Shown here one piece after another: positions 11,138 to 22,800 of a stretch of DNA of 64,000 nucleotides. The position numbers and the translations under genes are program-made. Position 1 is the first letter of the stretch. Each line of letters opens with the position of its first letter. Where the stretch lies: contig JAULBX010026941.1 of the NCBI GenBank assembly GCA_032358255.1, positions 62,001 to 126,000 on the forward strand, in the 5' to 3' direction. Source of the stretch: Heterotrichella gracilis. Lineage: Eukaryota > Sar > Xanthophyceae > Tribonematales > Xanthonemataceae. The notes beneath the pieces were generated by a model. The model was given only the letters and a program-made list of their open reading frames with translations, did no database searches and was not told the origin of the DNA.

Positions 11138-13832
11138 CTGCGGGGGCGAGGTGGAGGGTGAGGGCGGCAGAGGGTGGCGCATGGGTGTGAGGTTAACAGA
11201 GGGTGGGGTGGGTGGGGGGGGTGTGAGGTGAATAGCAGAGGGGGTTGCGGGTTTGATGTGAGGCCGGCAGAGGGTGGGGAGAGGGGTGCTTCTCTCTGGG
11301 ACAGTGCCTGGTTCTCAAATATCAGTATGCATGCACCGCCTGGCTTTACAAGGTGTGCAGCCAGTTGCAATTGCCTGGATTCCAGGGTATCAATGTGACA
11401 CAGTGAGGTGTGGGGTGCGGTATGGACAGGCCTTGAAGGAGCGGGTCACGCATGCCTGTGCATGCTGAGGGTGCAGTACCTCTACTACCCCTCCTGCCGC
11501 ACACCGCTGGCTTTGGGTGGTCCAAGGCAGCGGTGTGCGCACCAGCCAACGACCTGGCTTGGCCACTGGGAGAGGGTGCGGTGCAGTTGAATAGGATGTG
11601 TGCGCACAGGGCTACCTATAGCCAGCGTCTATCCCCACGCTGGCTAATGCAGAACCCTCACGATGCCCCGCCTGCCTATCCCCATCACGTGGCCAAACCC
11701 AGCCCCGAAACCCAGACCCAGTCCCACTTACTTGCTTGCACTGCTCCAGCTGTTGCTAACAAGGCCACCTACACGGCACGGGTAAGGTGTTAGAGGGAAA
11801 CCACGTTGGAAGCTGGCGGAAGATACAGCGGCGGGGTGTGCAGGAGACTCGTATTCTCACGACAGGCAGAGCTTCCAATTGAGCCCCCGCAGGCGAGACA
11901 GGGTTTGGTTGTGTACACATGGGGCTGTGCACCGTTGGGCGTGTAGCAAGGCGATGGTGGAGCACCCACCAGCGCAAACGCAGCCTTGATTCCCCAACGA
12001 TTTCGCCACGACGCAGGGCGGGAGTTGGCCGCCATTGCCGCCACTCGGTGCTCAACCCTCGGCCCAATTATACGGAGACATGCCCGAGCTTCCCGCTGCT
12101 GACCCTGCTTTGAACCAAGGCGTGTGGCTGGCACAAGTGCTGCTCTGAGTGCTCCCAGAGGCGGGTGTGATGTCCTTTGTGCCACGCGTGAGAGCTGGTG
12201 GGCTGACTGTGCTGTGGCATAGGCTTCTGGTTTCCTTGCTGGCGTGCACGGCGTGTTTGACAAGTGGGCTGTGTGGGTGGGTGTCCCTCCCTCTTGGGGG
12301 GCCAGCCACCGAGTCAGCGCGGGGTGTTTTCACAGGTACCCGGCCTCTCTTGCTGGGAAACAGACAAGGGGGGGCCAACGTGGCCCTGCGCCGTGGGCTA
12401 CAAAACGAGCACGCATCAAAAGTGGGCAATCAGGGCAGGCATGCATTGCCATGCACCACTCTATTGTTCCAGCCCAATGCGTATGCTCCCGGCGCTTTGT
12501 AAGGGAAACAGGGGTGCTGTCTCTGTGTGCTTCTAAACAAGTGGAAACCATGCCAAGGCTATATCGTAATCGGTACCGACTTCCCACGTCTGTGTCAGCT
12601 CGAAACACGCCTGGCTTGTCTTCTGTGGGTTGCGACAAGTTGCGTGCAAAGTGGCAAACGGCAAAGGTTCGATCCCCCTGGGAAATCAGGCAGGGGAGGA
12701 ACACCACTATGACGTCATTATTCGCTTCCACTTTGCGCGCGGGGGAACCAGGGGCTGCCAGGTCGGCAACCAATGCCAGTTGGCATTACGCACATGACGC
12801 ACGGCTTCACGTGTGCCAAAATTGCATATGCATACATTGTGCCCACGCTGCCCCAAAAATTAAATCCCATTTCCATGGCTTCCACTGGAGAATGCAGAAT
12901 GCCAAAGGCGTGCATGAGGCCAAAGCCATGTGAACATCAATAAAGCAGCCATCATGGAGAGTGCATGCATGACCAGTGGTGGCACCACACACATGAACTG
13001 CAAGTGGGGCCATTTTTCCTCAAGATAGTTTTAAACGTGTTGCATAATACAATGAATGATACTCGGTTTTCCTTGTCTCATGCCAATGCAATGAGCTCAT
13101 GACCCTCCGCGAGTAGACTGGCTCACAGCGCGCCTCTCGCAGATGGGCAGCCCCGGGGTGGAGCCACTCCCCAAGTTGGGTTGCCAACAGCCAAGGGTTT
13201 AGGGTTTAGGGTCCAACCCCAGGGCCCAACCCCAGGCCCTGGGTCAAATATGCAACTTGTCAAGCACCTCTTGCCGACGCAAGCCTTGTGAGTCTGAACA
13301 TGCAAACCACCCTACTTACGGCATTTAATAGCAGTTTACTGTATTACAATCTACAGCCACAAGCAAGGCTCCCAAGCCAAGCACCCACAGTGAGCACTCC
13401 TTCAGAACATCAATCAAATGCTGTATAAAAAGAGCACAAGCCCAGCTACAAATAAAGTTCATGGTGCTGCAGTTGACTCCTGTAGTTGGTCATGTTCACA
13501 GACTTTCGCAGTCTTCATCATCCGCTGCTGCAGCACCCATGCGCGACAGGCACCACAGGGCAGGCCCTGCATGGGCTCTTGTGCGCACCATGGCGGCCCA
13601 TGAAGCATGATCCTTTTGAAACGACAGCTACAACAAGCCCTCGAGGCCCGGCACTGCGCTGCCCTCTGCTCCTGCCATGCCCCATGCCCCCAGTGCAGTG
13701 CTGCGGCTCAACAGAGCTACCGCTGATCAGAGCTCGCCGCCACCGCCGACGATCAAATCTGGCACCGATCAGAGCGGGGGCCGATCAGAGCTGTCGCTGA
13801 TCAGAGCTGACATTGATGAAAGCTGTCAATGA
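11138..13832. other. No supported gene; kinase 5' side and GCN1 3' side
   Basis: Missing 5' exons of the kinase may lie at 11.2-12.3 kb, but I could not join any in frame. The long plus-strand frame 12244-12933 (229 codons) has no motif I recognise, and a long frame on the opposite strand overlaps it. Two telomere-type units occur at 13196-13211. The right end, from about 13300, is probably the GCN1 3'UTR. Confidence 0.45.
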
Positions 13833-13838
13833 TCAGAG
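13505..13838 (-). repeat. Copy of GCN1 C-terminus in its 3' flank plus GATCAGAGC repeats
   Basis: Positions 13505-13565 are a diverged direct copy of 13838-13890, the segment encoding the GCN1 end RRLSRMGAADDDDDEDL. Between the two, 13725-13838 holds about five spaced copies of GATCAGAGC. Both lie downstream of the GCN1 stop and would be in its 3'UTR. Confidence 0.75.
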
Positions 13839-16800
13839 GTCTTCATCGTCATCGTCGTCCGCTGCACCCATGCGCGACAGGCGCCGCAGGTAGGGCTCGG
13901 TCAGCAGGTTGCGCACCATGGGCCCCGCGCCAGGGCTGGCCAAGAACTCGTGCACCACATCCAGGCCCGCGTCCATCTGTAATAACCTAACTAGGGTTCG
14001 CTCTGCAGCCAGGCGCGTGGGGCCCTGCGCGTGCTGCATGACCGCGCACAGGGAGGGGGCGAGGGAGGGATAGTGGGGGGCGAGGGAGGGGGCGTGGCGC
14101 CGGGAGAGGTGCTTCACCACCTGGAGGGGAGGGGGGAGAAGGGGGTCCATAGGGTGGGTGGGTGGATGGGTGGGTGTCTGTGTGTGTGTGTGGGGGGGGG
14201 GGCTCATAAGAAGCAAATGGCATGTAGCTTTGTGCGCACATGATGCTGATGGCCAGGAATCGCTGTGCCCGAGAGTTGCACATGGGTTCCTGTTTAGGGT
14301 TTAGGGGTTTAGGGTTCCATACAGATGCGACGGGGTTTGTGAACCGTCAACCCTTCAAACAACTTCAAAAGATTTTAAAAGATTGATTCACCCACCAGCA
14401 GCGCCTCACGCTGCACCTCCGAGCTCTGGTCGCTGCCCAGGAGCGCCATCAGCACAGGCACAAGGGGGGAAAGCGCGGCACTTTCCTCCCCAGCCGCCAG
14501 CTCGGCGGCGATCAGGCGTCCCGCCGCACGCGCCGCCGCCACCCGCACCGGCACCCGGTCGTCCCGCGAGCAGCGGATGATTGCGTCGGTGAACTGCTGG
14601 TGCAGGCCTAGGGCGGGGATCCTGCAGGGGGTTGGGGGTTGGCGCGCGGGGTTGGCGGGAGAGAAGCAAAAATTGTGGTTTGGGACTGTCAAGGAGAAAG
14701 GCGCCTGGAAGCCAAGCAAGGATGCCATCTGGTGCGTGTGGCTAGCATCGGTAAGACCCCATCAGACTTAATATTTGGGGGCCTTTTGCGGATGGCCAAG
14801 TCCCATGCCCAATTCCCCTGCTCCACCTTATGCGCCCAAGCAAAAGAAAAGAAGACAAAACGCTCTTGCCCCCGGCACCACCACGAGCTTTGCCACCCCC
14901 ACCCACCCAACCCCCACACCCACCTGTGCGCCGCCGAAGACGCCAGCGCCGCCAGGGTGAGCGCATGCGCGTGCCGCTCGCTGGCGCTGGTGGGCTGCGG
15001 CTGCGCCAGCGGCCCCCGCAGCAGCAGCGCCTTAAGGTCTGCCTCGGGGCACAGTGCAGAGTATGTGCCCAGGCAGGCGGCGCAGGCCACCCGGGAGGCG
15101 TCGTCCTCGCCTGCGGGTGGGTGGGGGTGGGGTGGCAGGGGAGGTGGTGTGTGTGAGGGTGTGTGTGTGTGTGCACAGGTGTGTATGGCGGGAGATGAGG
15201 CGGCCCAGGGCGTGGTGGGCACCTGCTCCTGGCATGAGAATCGGTGAGTGTGTGTGTACGGTATGTGCCCACCCACCTCCCGTGCATAGCCAACTGCCCG
15301 GGGGTACCTTCAGTGGGCACCTGTTCACAAAATGGACCCACATGCGCCACACATGTGAGGTTGACACACCCACACCACACCCACCCGCCCCTTCCCCTAC
15401 CCCACCCACCAAGGCTGGGCATCAGGTCCCGCAGCCCCGCCCCCACCCTCGCCAGCGCCTCCGCCCCCACCCGCTCCCCACTAGCAGCCATCAGGCCAGC
15501 CAGTGCGGTGAGCATGGCCTCGCGCACCCCCGGCTCCGCACCCACAGCCCCAGTCACTAGGTCTAGTGCCAGGGGGTCTAGTCGGGGAGTGAGGCGGGTG
15601 AGTTCCCCTAGGTTCTCGGCAGCGCTCTGGCGCACCTGGCGGGACTGCGTGGGGTGGAGGAGTGGGGGATAAGGGGAGGGGGGGAGGGGTTTGGGCTAGA
15701 GGTGGGGCGTGGGTTGTAAAGCAGAGGTGCGATGTTTCTGGGGTTAGGGGTTTTTGGAATTAGATGCCGGTGGTGGGAGACTCTTGCAACTAAAGGTTGG
15801 GTGTGTGTGCATCATCACGTAATACTTTATAATGCAGAAGGGTCACAATGCACACCTGACACATAAACCCCGAGCAAACCCTGACAGCCGGCACTCGCAC
15901 CCCACTCCACAAACCCTAGCCCAAAAAAACTAGCCAAACCCTCACCGTGGCGTCGTTCAGGCACTTGACAAACGTGGTCTGCAGCTGCGGCACAAAGGGC
16001 TTGAGCCCCGCCCCGGCCTTGCGGATCAAAACCCCTAGGGTTTGCAGGATGGCGGCCTTGATGGTTGGCTGGAAGCGGTCGCCCACGATGCGGATGAGCG
16101 GCCCCGTGATTTGCACCACGAAGGGTTTTAGGGTTTCCTCCGAGGTCGCGTCCACCAGCTCGCCCAGGCCCTCGGCGGCCAGCTCACGCAGCTCGGCTGA
16201 GCTGCCCTGCAAGGGAGACAAAAGGAAGGGTCGTCAAGGGGAAGTAGGGGTGATACAATACAGGATACTGGAAGCTAGCTCACGCAGCTCGGCTGCGCTG
16301 CCCTACAAGGGGGATAATGGAAGGGCGTGTCAAGGGGATGGAAAGTGTCAAAGTGGGGTAACAATTACATGGGGTGCGGTAGGCTTTTCATTCACAACCC
16401 CACACCCACGCACCCCTCCTGCGACACTCCAGTTGAAGACGGGCAGCACCAGAGCCTTGGCAAGGCGCAGTCTCGCACAGGCAACACCGCGCCTACCCCT
16501 TCACCCACACACACACCCCTCCTGCAGCACCGCCCCACACGCACACCCTACACCACCCCAACCCTCCGCACCTGCAGCACCCCCTGCAGGTAGATGGGCA
16601 GCAGCGGCGCCAGCGCCTTGGGCAGGCACAGCCCCGCCACCCGCACAGGCGGGGGCCCGCGCTTGCGCCGCTCCCTCTCGCGCGCTGTGGCCACCCCCTC
16701 GCGCACCACCCGGCAGTAGCCTGGCTGCTGCTCCTTGGGTATGGTGGCGGCCAGGGCTGCGGCTGCGGCCCAGAGTGCCGCCAAGGTGGGGTGGTCTGCG

Positions 16801-19800
16801 TCTTCGGCAAAGAGCTGGAGCAGCGCCTGCGGGTGGGCGGTGGGGGTGGGGGGTGATGGTTTAATGAGGGGCCGCCCCACCATGGCCGAACTATAAAAAT
16901 CTTGCAAAAGCTGCGAAACAGCACAATGAAATCCGCCGCCCCCCACCGCAGAGAGAACTCCTCCACTGCCCAGCCCAGGTATTGTCATGATTTCCATCCT
17001 TGCAGGGGCAGTTTATTGGAGGCACGTGGGTGGCGCAAGCATGCATGCAGGGGCCCCAGGGCTAATGCTGATAATAATAATGATAATAATAACGGAGAAT
17101 GATAATAATAGGAAATATCGTACCGTGAGCAGCGTGGGCACGTGCTCCTGGAAGTCCATCTTTGCGGATTTGCAGAAAACCACGATGACGTCGGCCGCAC
17201 CCCGCCGCCGGGAGGGCTCCTCCAATGCCTTGCCCAGCTCGTTGAGCAAGGGGTACACCCCGTCCTCTTGAATTGATGTGGCCACCTTGCCTGCCGCGTC
17301 GCGGGCTGCCAGGGCCAGGGCCGTGGGCTCGGGGGCGTCTGCCTGGGAGGCTTGGGTGAGGAGGGTGGGGAGGATGAAGGGCAGGTGCGGGTTGATGGAG
17401 GCGCCTGCGGTGGGGGTTGGGGATGGGGGTGGGCAGGTGGATGAAGGGGGGTTTCCCATCCGGGTATTCCCAAAATGGAGAACTGAGCAAATAGACAACT
17501 GTGGCCAATCCTTGGCCAAACCCTGGCTAAACCTTGGCCAAGGCTTTAGCCAGGATTTGGCCAAGTCCGGTAAGTTTGCTGCCAAAGCCCAAAATTTACT
17601 GTACTCGTGGCCGTGGCCAAACCCTGGCTAAACCCTGGCCAAACCTCTAGCCAGGATTTGGCCGAGTCCAGTAAAATTGTTGCCAAACCCCCGAATTACT
17701 GTACCCTTGGCTACACCCTGGCCAAACCCCGGCCAAACCCTGGCTAGAGTATTAGCCAAGCGTTGGCCGAGTACGGTAGATTTGCTGCCAAACCCCGCAA
17801 CTTACTGTCCTCATGGCCAATCCTTGGCTAAACCCCTGACCAAATCCTGGCCGAACCCTGGCCAAACCCTGGCTAACAAGTTACAACCCCAGCAGGGCCA
17901 GCACCCCCACTTCCCGCAACCCACCTGCCACCTCCGCCAGCGCCCCCAGCGCGCGCAGATTGGTGGCCTGCAGGGGCGGCTTCACCAGCTTTGGCACCAT
18001 GCCAGCCAGGGTGCCGGGGCGCACCGACAGGATCACCCGCAGCCCCTCCAGTGCCTGGCCGGCGGTGGCGGGCCGCTCCAGCCCCGCCAGCAGCGCGGGG
18101 ATGATTTGGTCCACGGCGGAGCCCGCGCCCCCCTTGAAGAGGACGGAGAAGGCGGCGCCGGCGGCCTGCGGGGGGTGGTGGGGTTGGGTGGGATGTGGTG
18201 GTGTTGGGTGTGGCGGTGGTGTGTGTGATGCGTTGGGTGCATGGGTCCATGGGCTCGGGGCCGTCAGGTCTTTACATGCACTGTCACGTGCACCGCCGCA
18301 TGCACCGCCAGAATACCTAGGGTCTCCATAAATGGACCCTAGGGTTTCACCCCCCTCCCACCTGGCGCACAGCCAGGTCAACATCCCCGACCGCCACCTG
18401 CACCCTCCCCCTCCGGCCCCCCCACATCTAGAGTCTTCCTAGGGTTTCCCTAGGCTTTTCCTATATTTCCCCCCTCGCACCTGGCGCACAGCCGGGTCAT
18501 CATCCGTCAGCGCCGCCTGCACCGCCGGCAGCAAATCCCCCAAGTGCTCCGCCAGCTGCTGTCTGGAGATGTTATCCAGCACCTCCTTCAAACCCATGCA
18601 CACCCCCTGGCGCCGCGAGGCCTCGGGGCTTGACATGCCGTTCTTGAGGATGGGGATGATCTGTGCAAGCACGCGCTCCCCCATCTTGCGCACCAGCTCG
18701 CCCAGGCAGCGGCCGCCCATCTGGCGCCGGTCCTCGCCTGCACGGGTGGGTGAGGTGAGGGTGAGTAGGTCATATTGTTAAGAGTGATGGGGGGAGGGCT
18801 TTGTTACATTGTAACCCAAATTTGGCAAGGCAGATTGTGAGTGGTTGCGCCTGGTTGAATTAAAATGCATAATGCCCTGGATGCGGTGTTTTAACCCAAA
18901 AACGGCCCACCGCATTTACAAAGTTACCCTACACCTTCCCCACAAAAAACCCCACCTGTGCTGGCCAGCGACTCAATGACCTGGCCCATGAGCGCCGCCA
19001 GCACCTCGCCTAGCTTGCGCGGCGTGTTGGTCACCAGGCATACAGGGACACCCCGCACGTGCAATGGCTACAAACCCTAAACCCTAACCCTGGACCCTAA
19101 AGGCCCCAGCCCTGCACCACGCACCTGTGCTGGCCAGCGACTCAATGACCTGGCCCATGAGCGAGGCCAGCACCTCGCCCAGCGTGCGCGGCGTGTTGGT
19201 CACCAGGCTCTTCCATACGTGCAGCGACGCGGTGCGCACCCCGTAGGCGCTGTCGCTGCGCGCCATGTACACGCGTGCAAGCACCTCGCAGCGCCGCGCG
19301 TAGCCCAGCGCGGCCACCAGCGCGTGGCCGTGGGCCTCGGTGGATGCGCCCTCGTCGTCCGACCCGCCGTCGATCTGGACCTTGCCGCTGGTGCCGGCGA
19401 CCTGCGGGAGTGGTAGGGCTTTGGTAGGGTTTTTGGATAGGCTTGTGTAGGGTTTGTGAAGGGTTTGTGAAGGGTTTATGCAGGGTTTGTGCAGGGTTTT
19501 GGCAAGCGTAAAGAAACACGTTACCCCCCACCCCACACAAGCATCATCCAGCCTCTAGCCTTGACAGAAGTTCCCCTGACAACAAAAACCTATCCCCCAC
19601 CACCCCACCACCCCCACCACCACCCACCTTGAACAGCAGGTCACCCAGCAGCTCCACCGAGGCCTGCCTGATGCGCCAGTTGTCGTTCACGATGCCATCC
19701 TCAACCGCGGGCAGCAGCAGGTGCAGGGCAGTAGCAGCATACTGCTCCACAAACACCCTCCCTGCTGCCAGGGCGGTATCGCGCACCCCCTCGGACTCGT

Positions 19801-22800
19801 CGGACAGGCCATCCAGGATGTAGGGGAGGACCTCCGATAGGTGCTCCTGGATAGGCGGGGATTAGGGTTTGGTTAGGTGAAGGATAGGGTTTTCAGTAGG
19901 GTTGTACCCCATAATTAGGCCCCAAAATTCACAGACACGGGGTTTAGCATTTCGACCCACGGCGTAGCGCATACACAGGCGCATTGGAATGGTATAAGGT
20001 AGTGGGAGGGGTAAGTGGTTGATTCCATGTGGCAGAAAGCACCATTCAAACCCCGCCCTAATCCCCACCCAAATCCCCACCTGGAACAGCTCTGGGATGG
20101 TGAGCGGCAGGTACTTGAACATGGTGAGGTGCCCCTCCCTCCCACTGGCGGTGCGCCCCTTGCACCCAGCCAGGATGTCTGGCAGCAGCGCCTCTAGCTG
20201 ACCTGGGCCCTGCACTGCAATCACCTCGGCAAGACCCTGAGCTGCGCCGCTGCGCTCCACGCTGGCGCCCTGCGGGGATGGGTCGTGCGATGGGTGAGGA
20301 AGGGGGAAGGGGGGTGAGCAGCTCTTCATCTTCTTGGTCACAAATGATTATTTTCCTGGTCAAGATGTGTTATCTCACTGGTCACAGTTAATGATTATCT
20401 TCCACAAATCTCCCCTCGCAAAACTCTACCATCATTGCGCTCTTCAGCAGCAGCCAGGATACCAGGCACTAGCAACACCCAACCACGCGTCCCCCACAAA
20501 GCCCTCCCTGAAAACCCTCCCCGCACCTCGCTCTTGAGCGTGAGCATGAGCCAGGGTACCAGGTCCTGGAAGTGCTCCGCACCCATGCCCCCACAACAGA
20601 AACCCTACCAATCGAAACCCTACCCAAAACCCTACCCAAAACCCTATTCAAAACCCCATACAACCCTCTCGCACCTCGCTCTTCAGCGTGAGCATGAGCC
20701 AGGGCACCAGGTCCTGGTAGTGCTCAGCACCCATGCCCCCACAACAGAACCCCACAACAAAAACCCTACCCAAAACCCTGCATGAAATCCTACCCAAAAC
20801 CCTACCCAAAACCCTACCCAAAACCCTATCCAAAACCCTCCGCACCTCGCTCTTGAGCGTGAGCATGAGCCAGGGCACCAGGTCCTGGAAGTGCTCCGCA
20901 CCCATGCCCCGCAGCAGCTGGCCAAGCGCGCGCGCTGACGTGGCGCGCACCTCCGGCAGGGGGTCCACCAGTGCGGATTTGAGCTCGGGGAGGAGCATAC
21001 CCACATAGGGGTCCATGTCCTGTGGTGGAGGGTGGGATATGGAGGTTTGTCATGTAAGATTGCATGTGGTGTGGTGTGTGGTGTGGGTGTGGGACTTTGT
21101 ACAGGGTTGGATGGTGAGGGAAGACAAGGATATGGACTTTGTACAGAGTTGGATATGAGGAGTGGGGTCAGCGTACATCAGTGTGCGCGTGTGTGGGTGC
21201 GGTTGTTTCCACAGCCAAAGCATGTGGGGTAGCTAATGCGCGGCCGCGGCTCAAAATCCTGTCCTACAGTCCATACTCGCATGGCTCTGCAATTTTGAAT
21301 GGCTGATAGACATGGACAACATTATGCACATCATACGAAGGCGCTGCAGCGCTGTTGCACTACATGTTTGCTATCCCCAGCTCTAAACCCGACCCTAGGG
21401 TCGCAGGGTTCCACACCTTAGGCTCGTTGATGAGCGCGCACATGTTCCCCACGATGCGCGCGGCACGCTTTTTGCTATCCCCAGCCCGGTCGCGCAGCCC
21501 CCGGTACAGCACGGGGACAATGAGCGCCAGCGAGGCCGCATCCACAGTGTTGATGAACACAGTTGATAGCAGGATCTCCAGCACCTCCTTTGAGTGCTTG
21601 TTGGGGTCTGCAATGGCTGACAGCAGGTGGGGTACCAGGGCCTGCACCTCGGGGTTGCGGATCACCAAGCCAACCTGCAGGGGTAGGGAATAGGGGTGTG
21701 AGGTAGAGTTTGTAATGACAAGGCCCACCAAGAATTAAGGGGGTGGGGGATCTGTGGGTCCGGTAGCTGATACCCGGTCCGGTACCGGGTTTGGTAGGGC
21801 TATGAAGGCTTGGGGCACTCTGACACAGTTCTATCAGTGTTTCAAAGGCTTTCCAGGGTACCCTTGCCACCACATCCATGGCATCCCTGGGATTGTGGTT
21901 CCACTATCACATCCACCAGATGGTACACGCCCTAAAAACCACCATACACCCCAGGGTTTCACAAACCACACACGCTAGGGGTGCCGTTAGGGGATGAAGC
22001 ACCCACCTCATTGAGCGCCGTGCGCGCCGCCTGCTGCACCTTGGGGTGGGGGTCAGCCAGCACCTCAGCCAGCCGACGCACACCCTAGGGTTCCACCCCC
22101 CATACAGTCCCTAGGGTTTCAAGGCCACACACCAGGGGTCAGGGGCATGGTAAAGCACCCACCTCATTGAGTGCAGTGCGCGCCGCCTGCTGCACCTTGG
22201 GGTGGGGGTCAGCCAGCACCTCCGCTAGCTGGGGCACGATGGTTGGCAGGCAGGTTGACAGCTGCTTGGGAGCGCAGTAGGCCATGGCGCCCAGCAGCTG
22301 GATGGATCCCTGCTTGGTGCGCCACTGGCGGTCCTCCACGCCCTTGAGCAGGGTGGGGAGCACGTACTTCACACCTGGGGTGAGAAAGGGAGATTCATGG
22401 AAGAGGCGGGTGTTGGGGGGTCGGGTGGGGGTAGGCATGGCGGGTTGGATGGGTTGGAGGGAGCACGCAAAGAGGGGCAGAATGGGATGCATCCCTGATT
22501 AACGTGCCACTACTGGTCATCAGCGCTCCCTGGGTGGGGAGCTCCATTAGATACAAACCCTAAACCCTACCATGCGCCGTCCAATGCAAAAACCCACATC
22601 TTAGGATAAACCCTCAAAAACCCAAACTTGAACCCCTCAAACCCTAACCCCTACCTTGCGCCGTCAGCTGCGCCATGATGGCCCTGGAAGACCCCTCCGC
22701 CGCCTCCCGCACAGCCGCCGAGGGATCCCCATAGCACTGAAGCATGGACCCCAGGAAATGGATGATGTACGGCTCAAAAAGCCGCCCCATTTTCTCCGAA

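Noticed and set aside
12660-12690. GGTTCGATCC resembling a tRNA T-loop
   Set aside because: The flanking bases do not form a T-stem and no acceptor or anticodon stem fits upstream.
12244-12933. 229-codon open frame as a gene
   Set aside because: It has no recognised motif, unlike codon use and a long overlapping frame on the other strand; not supported.
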